Of a stretch of DNA of 8,536 nt, positions 1 through 7,027 are shown one piece after another. The first letter of the stretch is position 1. Each line of letters starts with the position of its first letter. Under the pieces are notes generated by a model. It was not told where the DNA came from and did not search any database. It saw nothing but the letters and a program-made list of their open reading frames with translations. A program made the translations under genes and the position numbers. The DNA comes from Nocardia sp. (GTDB lineage Bacteria > Actinomycetota > Actinomycetes > Mycobacteriales > Mycobacteriaceae), in contig JABFXT010000724.1 in NCBI GenBank assembly GCA_013361595.1, forward strand, positions 1-8,536, in the 5' to 3' direction.

Positions 1-837
1 GATACCGCCCTGCGGATACCAGCGTTGACCAGCGACGATTGGCGGCTGCGTATCCACGGCATGGTGGAGCGCGAAATCGAGCTCACCATGGCCGATCTGC
101 TGCGCCGCCCCGCGGTGGAGAAGGTGATCACCCTGACCTGTGTGTCCAACGAGGTCGGCGGCGATCTGATCGGCAACGCGACCTGGATCGGGTACCCACT
201 CGCCGATCTCCTGGCCGAGGCCGGAGTCCGGCCCGACGCGGATATGGTGCTGTCCACCAGCGTCGACGGTTTCACCGCGGGGACGCCCGTCGCGGCGCTC
301 ACCGACGGCCGCGACGCCCTGCTCGCAGTGGGCATGAACGGCGAACCGCTGCCGGTCGCGCACGGTTATCCGGCCCGGATGGTGGTCCCCGGCCTCTACG
401 GATATGTCAGCGCCACGAAATGGGTGGTCGATCTGGAGATCACCAGATTCGATCGGGCGCAGGCATATTGGACCCGGCGCGGCTGGTCGGCGCTCGGTCC
501 GATCAAAACGGCCTCCCGTATCGACGTTCCGGCGGCTTTCGGCAGCGTCGCCCCCGGACCGGCGATGGTGGCCGGGGTGGCCTGGGCCCAGCATCGCGGG
601 GTCGCCGCGGTAGAGGTCCAGGTCGACGACGGGCCGTGGCAGCCGGCCGATCTGGCGCCGGAGTATTCGCTGGATACCTGGCGTCAGTGGACGTGGCGCT
701 GGGACGCGCCGCCCGGTTCGCATACGCTGCGGGTCCGGGCGACCGACGGAACAGGCCGGGTACAGACCGAGGAACGTGCCGACCCGGTACCGGACGGCGC
801 CACCGGCTGGCATACGCGGACGGTCACCGTCCACTGA
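1..837 (+). CDS. Molybdopterin-dependent oxidoreductase, SUOX/MsrP type (5' truncated)
   Basis: This is the last 278 codons of a gene that begins before the window. The frame is open from base 1, so the TTG at 25 is an internal Leu codon, not a start. The first part is the end of a sulfite-oxidase-type molybdopterin-binding domain. The segment TLTCVSNEVGG carries the Cys (visible residue 47, codon 139-141) expected to bind molybdenum, and PARMVVPGLYGYVSATKWV is the typical later motif of the fold. The last ~110 residues, from about GWSALGPIKTASRIDVP, match the Ig-like Mo-co dimerisation domain. Family members oxidise or reduce small S- or N-oxo substrates; the substrate here cannot be read. 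In actinobacteria such domains often follow several membrane helices, which would lie outside the window. The stop codon sits inside a strong hairpin. Family is confident; substrate and location are unknown. Confidence 0.9.
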   Translation, partial: DTALRIPALTSDDWRLRIHGMVEREIELTMADLLRRPAVEKVITLTCVSNEVGGDLIGNATWIGYPLADLLAEAGVRPDADMVLSTSVDGFTAGTPVAALTDGRDALLAVGMNGEPLPVAHGYPARMVVPGLYGYVSATKWVVDLEITRFDRAQAYWTRRGWSALGPIKTASRIDVPAAFGSVAPGPAMVAGVAWAQHRGVAAVEVQVDDGPWQPADLAPEYSLDTWRQWTWRWDAPPGSHTLRVRATDGTGRVQTEERADPVPDGATGWHTRTVTVH

Positions 838-850
838 CGGTGACCGTCCG
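803..850 (+). repeat. Direct repeat, left copy (end of oxidoreductase gene)
   Basis: Positions 803-822 match 2055-2074 at 17 of 20 bases, including an exact 12-base block (catacgcggacg). The 15-base block gacggtgaccgtccg at 836-850 recurs exactly at 2083-2097. The spacing between the blocks differs by 5 bases. The two copies bracket the unrecognised gene at 992-1945. Confidence 0.6.
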
Positions 851-851
851 C
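816..851 (+). terminator. Perfect 16-bp hairpin containing the oxidoreductase stop codon
   Basis: Arms 816-831 (GCGGACGGTCACCGTC) and 836-851 are exact reverse complements around a 4-base loop, CACT. The TGA stop (835-837) straddles the loop and second arm. There is no T-tract, as is common for actinobacterial terminators. A related hairpin lies at 2075-2103. Confidence 0.7.
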
Positions 852-991
852 AGGGTCTGCTGACGCCGGCAGTGCGAATATCGTTCATGAATCGGCTCCG
901 GTCCGGCGTGCAGCGAGGACCGCTGCCGCCAGCGATGAGGGCAATGGTTCTCGGACCGGCTCCGCGGTTGTGCGATTCTTGATCCGGGCGG

Positions 992-1945
992 GTGATGACC
1001 GTGGCCATCGGGAGAGAGCGCTTGTCGAGTACCGGATCGCGCATGTTCTGCCATGTGGTGGAGAGGTTGCAGAAGGTCGCGCGTGCGGAGGGCTCGACAC
1101 TCGCGGACCGACTCGGGCACGGGGCGGCGCACACGCGCGACGGTCTCGAGATGGATACGGGTGCTGATCGAGCCGGTGAGCGATCGGTCGCTGACCTGGG
1201 GGATTCTGGAGAGTGGGCACCGGCGCCGAGACCGTTCTATGCCAGGATCGAGGACGATGAAGGGGTGAGCAGATGGAGAACGATCGATCACGGTCAGGTC
1301 TCCAGTGTCCCGGCATTCGATTCCGATGGCGAACTCGTCGGAGTCATATACCCGAGCGACATAAGTAATCAAATGAGCAGCCAGACTTGGATCGGATCGA
1401 CCAGCGAAACCCTGGGCACACCACAGAGCTTCCTGGCGAAACTCGCCGACGGCAGCGAGATGATCCTGATTTCGCGAGACCGCCCGCACGATCCGAAACC
1501 CTGGGGGCCCGGAGCCAAGAAGATCAATTTGCACAGTACCGGCGATGAGTACTATTTCTACGCCGATCCGAGCTGGAAAGACGGATACGGCACGCCGGTA
1601 ACCCTCGGGCCGAGGTCCGCCGGCAGATTCGTCGCGACAGATCCCATTCTCGAGCCCCTGTCAGTTGACGGGGAACCCGACGAATTTGTCGTCAATGCCT
1701 GCCGCTCCGGTGCCGAAAAAGACGAGGCGATCAGCTTTGCCGATGAGCTTTTCAAGGCCGAGATGGTCAAGGGGCAGGTTCATTTCCCCACCGATACGAG
1801 CCTCGGCGGCGGGGGGACCCTGCCCGACGGCTCCCAGGAGCGTTTTATTTCGGTCGTGTCCAACTACGACGCAAACGGAAATCAGTTGCCGCTGTGGCTG
1901 AGTGTTACCGAAGAGGACGTCGCGCGGGCGCGCGCAGCGGAGTAG
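992..1945 (+). CDS. Unrecognised protein; possible orphan C-terminal effector module
   Basis: I cannot assign a family. The frame opens after a TGA at 980-982. GTG 992 or the adjacent ATG 995 would give about 317 aa. No good ribosome site is visible, and GTG 1265 is an alternative start for a 226-aa protein. The first ~90 residues are low-complexity with rare codons (AGA, AGG, GGA), so they may be poorly conserved or non-coding. From about residue 84 (PFYARIEDDEGVSRWRTIDHG) the sequence looks like a folded domain. Hydrophobic strands precede His181 (INLHSTGDE) and Cys237 (FVVNACRSG), resembling the His and Cys strands of caspase/CHAT/C80-type folds. There is no signal peptide or membrane segment. 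The composition is clearly less GC-rich than its neighbours, and imperfect direct repeats flank it. These traits fit a detached C-terminal cassette of a large polymorphic-toxin-like protein, but that is inference. Confidence 0.6.
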   Translation: MMTVAIGRERLSSTGSRMFCHVVERLQKVARAEGSTLADRLGHGAAHTRDGLEMDTGADRAGERSVADLGDSGEWAPAPRPFYARIEDDEGVSRWRTIDHGQVSSVPAFDSDGELVGVIYPSDISNQMSSQTWIGSTSETLGTPQSFLAKLADGSEMILISRDRPHDPKPWGPGAKKINLHSTGDEYYFYADPSWKDGYGTPVTLGPRSAGRFVATDPILEPLSVDGEPDEFVVNACRSGAEKDEAISFADELFKAEMVKGQVHFPTDTSLGGGGTLPDGSQERFISVVSNYDANGNQLPLWLSVTEEDVARARAAE

Positions 1946-2054
1946 CAGGTCCGTGGATCGAAGCGATCGGCCGGGCTGGTCGTTCCGGCAGACTTCGATG
2001 CGGTCTCGCCGCTTCACGGGCTGCGCATCATCGGCGGCGCAGGCCTGTCCCGGG

Positions 2055-2097
2055 CCGGTTCACATACGCGGACGACCGAACGGACGGTGACCGTCCG
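2055..2097 (+). repeat. Direct repeat, right copy
   Basis: This is the second copy of the oxidoreductase gene end (see 803-850). Read in the matching frame it gives GSHTRT-TER-TVTVR, against GWHTRTVTVH at the real gene end. It lies between the unrecognised gene and the ABC exporter and overlaps the exporter's 3' hairpin. Confidence 0.55.
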
Positions 2098-2103
2098 TTC
2101 GGT
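2075..2103 (-). terminator. 13-bp hairpin downstream of the ABC exporter
   Basis: Arms 2075-2087 (ACCGAACGGACGG) and 2091-2103 are perfectly complementary around the 3-base loop TGA. The hairpin begins 6 bases beyond the exporter stop. It also lies 129 bases after the convergent gene ending at 1945, so it could end transcription from both sides. There is no T-tract. Its core nearly matches the hairpin at 816-851. Confidence 0.7.
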
Positions 2104-2109
2104 GGTCCC

Positions 2110-3990
2110 CTACGCGACCGCCGGCGCCGGTTCGTCGGCGAACTGGGTCCGGTAGAGCTCGGCGTAGCGCCCGTCGGCGGCGAGCAATTCGGTATGCGTT
2201 CCGCGTTCCACGATGCCCCCGGATTCGACCACCAGAATCTGATCGGCCGCGCGCACGGTGGACAGCCGGTGCGCGATCACCAGGGCGGTGCGCCCGTGGA
2301 GCGCCTCGGTCAACGCCGCCTGCACCGCTGCCTCGGAGGTGGAGTCGAGCGAGGCCGTCGCCTCGTCCAGCACCACCACGCGGGGCTGTTTGAGCAGCAG
2401 CCGGGCAATGGTGAGTCGCTGGCGTTCCCCGCCGGAGAGCCGGTAGCCGCGTTCCCCGACCACCGTGTCCAGCCCGTCGGGCAGCCCGGCGATCAGCTCA
2501 CCGAGGCGGGCGCGCTCCAGCGCGTCCCACAGCTGCGCCTCGTCGGCCTCGGGGGCCGCCAGCAGCAGATTTGCCCGGATGGTGTCGTGGAACAGATGTC
2601 CGTCCTGGGTGACCAGGCCGACGGTCGCTTGGATCGAGGTGGTGGTGAGTTCGCGGATATCGGTGCCGTTGAGCCGGACGGCACCCGAATCCACGTCGTA
2701 GAGTCGGGAAACCAGTTGTGCGATGGTCGATTTACCGGCACCCGAGGAGCCCACGAGGGCGATGAGCTGACCGGGCTCGGCCCGCAGGGACACCCCGTGC
2801 AGTACTTCCTCGCCGCCGCGGGTGTCCAGTGTCGCCACCTCCTCGAGGGAGGCCAGCGAAACCTTGTCCGCGGCCGGATATCCGAACCGTACATCGTCGA
2901 GTTCCACGGCGACGGGCCCGTCGGGCACCGGCCGCGCATCGGGTGCGTCCTCGATGAGCGGTCGCAGATCGAGCACCTCGAAGACTCGCTCGAAACTGAC
3001 CAGTGCGGACATGATCTCCATCCGGGCGCTGGCGAGCGCGGTGAGCGGCGAGTACAGCCTGGTCAGCAGCAAGGACAGCGCCACCACGGCGCCCGCGTCC
3101 AGCTGCCCGCGCAGTGCGTACCAGCCGCCCAGACCGTAGACGAGCGCGACGGCCAGCGCCGATACCAGCGTCAGGGCTGTCACGAATACGGTTTGCAGCA
3201 TCGCGGTGCGCACCCCGATATCGCGGACCCGCTGTGCGCGCAGGGCGAACTCGGCCGACTCCTGGGCCGGACGACCGAAGAGCTTCACCAAGGTCGCGCC
3301 CGGCGCGGAGAACCGCTCGGTCATCTGGGTACTCATCGATGCGTTCAAGCCGGCTGCCTCGCGCTGGATATCGGCGAGCCGGTCACCCATCCGCCGCGCC
3401 GGGATCACGAACACCGGCAGCAGCAGCAGTGCGAGCAAGGTGATCTGCCAGGACAATTGGAGCATCACCACCAGGGTGAGCGCCACGGTGACGATATTGG
3501 CGACCACACCGGAGAGAGTGTCGCTGAACGCGCGCTGCGCCCCGATCACATCATTGTTCAACCGGCTGACCAGCGCGCCGGTCCGGGTCCGGGTGAAGAA
3601 CGCGACCGGCATCCGCTGGACGTGATCGAAGACGGCGGTCCGCAGATCGAGGATCAGGCCCTCGCCGATTCGCGCCGACAGCCAGCGGATGGCCAGGCCC
3701 ATTCCGGCGTCGAGGACCGCGAGCGCCGCGATGGCCAGAGCCAGCAGGATCACCGTGCGGGGTGGTGATCCGGCGAAGATATCGTCGACCACCCGGCCCG
3801 CGAGCAGCGGTGTGGCGACGACCAATACCGCGGCGGCGACGCTGAGCACCAGGAAGGCGATCAGCCGCCGCCGGTGCGGCCGGGCGAAACGAAGAATCCG
3901 CCGGGCCGTGGCCGAGCTGAACGACCGTTGCTCCTCCGGCGCGTGCATGCGCCGGTACATCTGGTCCCAGGCCACCGATTCCATGCTCAT
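2110..3990 (-). CDS. ABC exporter, fused membrane and ATP-binding domains
   Basis: This is a complete 626-aa half-transporter of the type I exporter (MsbA/MDR-like) family, expected to work as a dimer in the cytoplasmic membrane and pump lipids, drugs or metabolites outward. Residues ~40-330 hold the membrane domain, with hydrophobic helices near 43-65, 79-101, 160-196 and 265-310. The nucleotide-binding domain follows. It has an A-loop Tyr371, Walker A GSSGAGKST (414-422), Q-loop Gln461, signature LSGGE (518-522), Walker B RVVVLDE (537-543) and H-loop His574, so it should be active. About 20 extra residues (372-394) separate the A-loop from the first strand, a feature I recall from actinobacterial relatives. 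The ATG at 3990 is preceded by a GAAGGA ribosome site at good spacing. A MerR/SoxR-like promoter lies upstream. The substrate is unknown. Confidence 0.93.
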   Translation of the reverse strand: MSMESVAWDQMYRRMHAPEEQRSFSSATARRILRFARPHRRRLIAFLVLSVAAAVLVVATPLLAGRVVDDIFAGSPPRTVILLALAIAALAVLDAGMGLAIRWLSARIGEGLILDLRTAVFDHVQRMPVAFFTRTRTGALVSRLNNDVIGAQRAFSDTLSGVVANIVTVALTLVVMLQLSWQITLLALLLLPVFVIPARRMGDRLADIQREAAGLNASMSTQMTERFSAPGATLVKLFGRPAQESAEFALRAQRVRDIGVRTAMLQTVFVTALTLVSALAVALVYGLGGWYALRGQLDAGAVVALSLLLTRLYSPLTALASARMEIMSALVSFERVFEVLDLRPLIEDAPDARPVPDGPVAVELDDVRFGYPAADKVSLASLEEVATLDTRGGEEVLHGVSLRAEPGQLIALVGSSGAGKSTIAQLVSRLYDVDSGAVRLNGTDIRELTTTSIQATVGLVTQDGHLFHDTIRANLLLAAPEADEAQLWDALERARLGELIAGLPDGLDTVVGERGYRLSGGERQRLTIARLLLKQPRVVVLDEATASLDSTSEAAVQAALTEALHGRTALVIAHRLSTVRAADQILVVESGGIVERGTHTELLAADGRYAELYRTQFADEPAPAVA

Positions 3991-4037
3991 CTGACATGTC
4001 CTTCCGCTCCGGAGCCCGATTCAACTCCAGTGCACCG

Positions 4038-4068
4038 ACACTAAAAGCTCAACCATCATTGAGGTCAA
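4038..4068 (-). promoter_or_regulatory. MerR/SoxR-type promoter of the ABC exporter
   Basis: On the minus strand a -35 TTGACC (4068-4063) and a -10-like TAGTGT (4043-4038) are separated by 19 bp, the long spacer typical of MerR-activated promoters. Within the spacer lies the dyad CTCAA-N6-TTGAG (4063-4048). It has the same half-sites and spacing as the core of the E. coli SoxR box (CCTCAAGTTAACTTGAGG). The left half is a full CCTCAA; the right is TTGAGC rather than TTGAGG. The -35 overlaps the stop codon of the polymerase gene. No MerR-family gene is in the window. SoxR itself is one candidate; other MerR-type regulators with related half-sites are possible. Confidence 0.65.
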
Positions 4069-5177
4069 GGATTTGTCGGTCGGGAATCGCCGGTACCGGA
4101 TGCCGCCGCGATCGGCGCGAGCTCCAAACGGACCCCGAGCAGCCGGACCGGCCGATCCAGGGGGAAACGATCCAGCACCCGCAGCGCCGCCTCGACGACG
4201 GTGGGGATATCGGTGGTGGGCTCGGGCAGTTTGGACTGTTTGCTGCGGGTGTAGAAGGTACTGGTGCGCACCGTGACCGCCACCCGGGTCGCGATCCGGC
4301 CCGCGGCGGCGATCTCGGCGGTCACCTCGGCCGCCAGCCGGGCGACCTGCGCACCTATCTCGGCATGGTCCTCGATATCGCGGGGGAAGGTCTCCGACCT
4401 GCTGCGTCCCACGGCCGGCGGTGGTTTCGTCACCACCTCGGTATCACCGGCACCGCGACCCAGCACCCACAGATACGGCCCGTTGGCCGGGCCGAACTCG
4501 GCCGCGAGCCGGGACCGGTCGGCGGCCATCAGATCTTCGACCGTATGGATACCCGTCTCGGCCAGCCGGGCCGCGATCCGGCTACCTATTCCCCAGAGCG
4601 CGTTCGTCGGGCGATGCGCCATCACCGCCGACCAATTGGCCGCGGTGAGCCGGAACATCCCGTCGTGCGCTCCCGGCGGGTCGTCCGCGGTATCACCCGA
4701 TTTCCCGACCGATTTGGCGAAACCGGTGGCCAGTTTCGCGGTGAGTTTGTTGTCACCGATTCCGATCGCGCAGGTGAGGTCCAATTCGGCGATCGAGGTC
4801 CGGATCGCCCGGGCCAGCTTTTCGGGATCATCGGTATCGGCCGCCACGAACGCCTCGTCCCAGCCCCACACCTCCACCTGGTCGGTGAACTCCCGCAACC
4901 GCGCCATGACCTCCTCGGACGCCTCCTCGTAACAGGGGACGTCCAGCGGCAGGAACACCGCGTCCGGGCATTTGCGCGCCGCCGACCGCAGTGCCATCCC
5001 GGCTCGCACCCCGAAGGCTCGTGCCGGGTAGGAAGCGCAGGTCACAACCTTGCGCGGTTCCTCCGGGTCACCGTTTCCACCCACGATCACCGGCTGCCCC
5101 CGTAGTTCGGGATGGCGCCGGAATTCCACCGCGGCCTGGAATTGGTCGAGGTCGACGTGCAACAGCCATCTGGCCAC
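4065..5177 (-). CDS. dinB: DinB-family (Y-family) DNA polymerase IV, DinB2-like
   Basis: This 370-aa translesion polymerase is expected to copy damaged template with low fidelity. The palm motif HVDLDQFQAAVE supplies the metal-binding Asp9. WGWDEAF supplies Asp107-Glu108, SYPARAFGV the conserved Tyr50 and Arg53 that contact the incoming nucleotide, and GIGDNKLTAKLAT (139-151) the usual Lys-rich segment. A helix-hairpin-helix thumb (ALWGIGSRIAARLAETGI, about 193-210) and a little-finger domain ending at LLGVRLEL follow. The residue aligned with the aromatic steric gate is Gln14 (codon CAG, 5138-5136), where most DinB proteins have Phe or Tyr; mycobacterial DinB2 has Leu. The C-terminus lacks an obvious QLxLF clamp-binding motif, as in DinB2. 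The start is GTG at 5177, with a damage-type promoter so close that the mRNA may be leaderless. The product is confident; the DinB2 grouping is inferred from motifs and Mycobacterium similarity. Confidence 0.93.
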   Translation of the reverse strand: MARWLLHVDLDQFQAAVEFRRHPELRGQPVIVGGNGDPEEPRKVVTCASYPARAFGVRAGMALRSAARKCPDAVFLPLDVPCYEEASEEVMARLREFTDQVEVWGWDEAFVAADTDDPEKLARAIRTSIAELDLTCAIGIGDNKLTAKLATGFAKSVGKSGDTADDPPGAHDGMFRLTAANWSAVMAHRPTNALWGIGSRIAARLAETGIHTVEDLMAADRSRLAAEFGPANGPYLWVLGRGAGDTEVVTKPPPAVGRSRSETFPRDIEDHAEIGAQVARLAAEVTAEIAAAGRIATRVAVTVRTSTFYTRSKQSKLPEPTTDIPTVVEAALRVLDRFPLDRPVRLLGVRLELAPIAAASGTGDSRPTNP

Positions 5178-5183
5178 GTCTCC

Positions 5184-5206
5184 GTCTTACCCCACCGGGG
5201 CGACAA
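5184..5206 (-). promoter_or_regulatory. Candidate PafBC-type DNA-damage promoter of dinB
   Basis: On the minus strand TTGTCG (5206-5201), 11 bases, then TAAGAC (5189-5184). The mycobacterial RecA-independent damage promoter is TTGTCRGTG-N8-TAnnnT. Here TTGTCR and TA match at exactly the required distance, while GTG is CCC and the last T of the -10 is C. The -10 ends 6 bases before the GTG start, which fits a leaderless transcript. No SOS (LexA) box of the type TCGAAC-N4-GTTCGA was seen nearby. Confidence 0.5.
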
Positions 5207-5257
5207 GGAGAGGGATATCGGACTCCCTCGATGCGCTCGGTGCGGACCGTCCGGAAC

Positions 5258-7027
5258 TCACGACCGGTCGGGAGACTCGTCCGCCGACCCGGGAAGCGGC
5301 GGGGTGCTCAGCTCGGGTGCGACCTGATGCTCGACGGGTTCGGGCCGGGCGGCGGGCGTCACCGCCAGGCCCCGCAGGCTGGAGAAGGCCGCCACCGAAC
5401 CCGGCCCACCCGCGGACTGCGGCGAATTCGGGCCGGTGGCCTGCCGGCTCGGATCCTGCTCGCCGGCCGCACCCTCGACGGATTGGGTTTCGGTTTTCGC
5501 CGGCTGCCCGGGAGTGCTCGGGGCACCGCTCTCGGTCTTGCCGCCGGGTTCCTGCGCCGGGGCGGCGGCGCCACCGTCGCCCGCGATCGGAGTTCCGGTA
5601 GCGGGAGTTCCCCCGGCCGGGGTCCCGGTGGCGGGACTCCCCCCGGCCGGGGTGCCGGTATCAGGGATCCCCCCGGCCGGGGCCCCGTCGCCCGGGGTCG
5701 TGCTCACCGGTGTACCGGCCGAGCCGGACGGGGAATCCGACGAATCGCCGGCATCCTGGTTGTCGACGGCGTCGATGATCGCGGCGGTGGCCTCACCGCC
5801 TGCCTTGATGATCTCGTCGAGATTACCGGCGAGCCCGCTGACCGCGGTGATCATATCGGGGAGGGTCCCGGTGATAGTGCCGATCGCGGTCACCATGTTC
5901 GTGATCTCGGTCGGCGTCCAGGTCCCGGAAGTATTCGCCGCCGGACTTCCGGTGGACGCGGGTGTTCCGGTGGACGCGGGTGTTCCGGTGGACGCGGGTG
6001 TTCCGGTGGACGCGGGTGTTCCGGTGGACGCGGGTGTTCCGGTGGACGCGGGTGTTCCGGTGGACGCCGGTGTCGTCGTCAGGGCGAGGCTGGACGGTGT
6101 ACCCGAACCGCTGTCCGGGCTCTGCGTGACCGCCGCGGGATTCGTTCCCGCGGTGGGGATCTCGCTGCCGGGGGCGGCGGCGATCGGGGTACCGACCGCG
6201 GCGGAGTAGGTCGGTTCCCCGGCCGTGTAGGTGAGATCCGAATCGGCCGAGAGTCGACCGCCCGGCGAGAAGAATGTGCCCGTCTGTACCGCGTCCAGTG
6301 CGGTGAGCAACTGTTCGTAAGCGCCCGACACCGTGGTGTGCGCTTCGGTGCACAACGTGGTGAAGGCGGTGACCTTCGCGTCGACCTCGGCGACGAACAC
6401 CTGGTCCAGCCAATCGCGGCACACGGTTTCCGGATCCGTGCCGCCGGTGTAGCTCGCCGGTAGTTCGGTGCGCAGTTGCTCGGTCACCGGATCACCGGCG
6501 GTATCACCTTGTCCGCGGGCGATATCGATGAACCGGTCGATCTGCGCTGCCGTTTTGCCGCCGGCCGTATCCGGGTCGAAACCGGTCCGGGCGGCGTCGG
6601 CCTTCTGCCGCAGAGCCGTATCGATCTGTTCGACCGCTGTGGTGGCGGCGGTCCGGACGGAACCCAGGGAATCCAGGCCGGCGCTTATCTTGCTGCCCGC
6701 GTCGGCCAGCAGCTGCTGGGCGTTGTCGGCCGCGGGCGAACCACTCCACAGACCCGGCACTTCGCCGAACCGCACGGTCTGGGTGCCCGCCTCGTCTTCG
6801 ACCCGTCCGGTCAGCTCCTCGGTCAGCACGGTGGCGAAATCACGCAGTCTCGCCAGGTCCAGCCCACGCTGCTGATCGTAGGCAGCGGCCAGCCCGGCAT
6901 AGTCACCACCCGCCGGCGAGGCCCCGGTCCATTCGCGGTAGCGGGGGAGGAAGACCTCGAAGTACCGCAGCGCGCCGGTGCCGGTATCCAGGATCGCGTC
7001 GGCACCGGTATCGTCGCCGGTCCTCAT
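5258..7027 (-). CDS. WxG-motif, Pro/Thr-repeat protein, likely type VII secretion substrate
   Basis: This is a 589-aa protein of no named function. The ATG at 7027 overlaps the upstream gene's stop (ATGA); the longer open frame reaching 7243 is only a shadow of that gene. Residues 1-~250 look mostly helical, with a W94-S95-G96 motif (GLWSGSPAADNAQQLL) like WXG100/PPE-type secretion substrates. Two cysteines follow (C203 in VCRDWLDQVF, C226 in TLCTEAH). Residues ~319-360 are seven tandem TPASTG hexapeptides. A short helical block (~372-422, with no charged start and several Ile/Leu) follows, then a second repeat TPAGGxPxTG (~448-478) and a disordered Pro/Gly/Ala tail. There is no signal peptide or clear membrane span. 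The layout suggests an exported protein with two flexible spacers carrying small domains across or into the cell wall. It is co-transcribed with the small helical gene. No secretion machinery is in the window, so the export route is inferred. Confidence 0.75.
   Translation of the reverse strand: MRTGDDTGADAILDTGTGALRYFEVFLPRYREWTGASPAGGDYAGLAAAYDQQRGLDLARLRDFATVLTEELTGRVEDEAGTQTVRFGEVPGLWSGSPAADNAQQLLADAGSKISAGLDSLGSVRTAATTAVEQIDTALRQKADAARTGFDPDTAGGKTAAQIDRFIDIARGQGDTAGDPVTEQLRTELPASYTGGTDPETVCRDWLDQVFVAEVDAKVTAFTTLCTEAHTTVSGAYEQLLTALDAVQTGTFFSPGGRLSADSDLTYTAGEPTYSAAVGTPIAAAPGSEIPTAGTNPAAVTQSPDSGSGTPSSLALTTTPASTGTPASTGTPASTGTPASTGTPASTGTPASTGTPASTGSPAANTSGTWTPTEITNMVTAIGTITGTLPDMITAVSGLAGNLDEIIKAGGEATAAIIDAVDNQDAGDSSDSPSGSAGTPVSTTPGDGAPAGGIPDTGTPAGGSPATGTPAGGTPATGTPIAGDGGAAAPAQEPGGKTESGAPSTPGQPAKTETQSVEGAAGEQDPSRQATGPNSPQSAGGPGSVAAFSSLRGLAVTPAARPEPVEHQVAPELSTPPLPGSADESPDRS
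5595..5684 (-). repeat. Three 30-bp tandem repeats in the C-terminal linker
   Basis: Imperfect 30-bp units at 5595-5624, 5625-5654 and 5655-5684 each contain ccccggccgggg. They encode TPAGGxPxTG decapeptides (~residues 448-478 of the minus-strand protein). Confidence 0.85.
5947..6072 (-). repeat. Seven 18-bp tandem repeats (minisatellite) encoding TPASTG
   Basis: The unit ttccggtggacgcgggtg (plus strand) is repeated seven times. The first six copies are identical and the seventh differs at one base. Because 18 is a multiple of 3, copy-number changes keep the reading frame. The near-identity points to recent expansion. Confidence 0.95.

Noticed and set aside
25..27. TTG as the start of the oxidoreductase
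   Set aside because: The frame is open to base 1, and upstream residues DTALRIPA fit the family, so the gene is truncated by the window edge.
1894..3768. 624-codon open frame on the plus strand opposite the ABC exporter
   Set aside because: It is antisense to a gene with every ABC motif, and its product is Arg/Gly/Gln-rich low complexity. It is a high-GC shadow frame.
5210..5229. 6-bp inverted repeat GAGGGA-N8-TCCCTC upstream of dinB
   Set aside because: It is short and weak. It could be a minor terminator or operator, but there is no further support.
4065..5257. LexA/SOS box for dinB
   Set aside because: No TCGAAC-N4-GTTCGA-like sequence was found in the upstream region.
4991..6463. 490-codon plus-strand frame with GGRGCS repeats, and the 257-codon VPVDAG frame at 5436-6209
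   Set aside because: Both are alternative readings of the 18- and 30-bp repeats within the minus-strand gene. Neither has a ribosome site or a domain.
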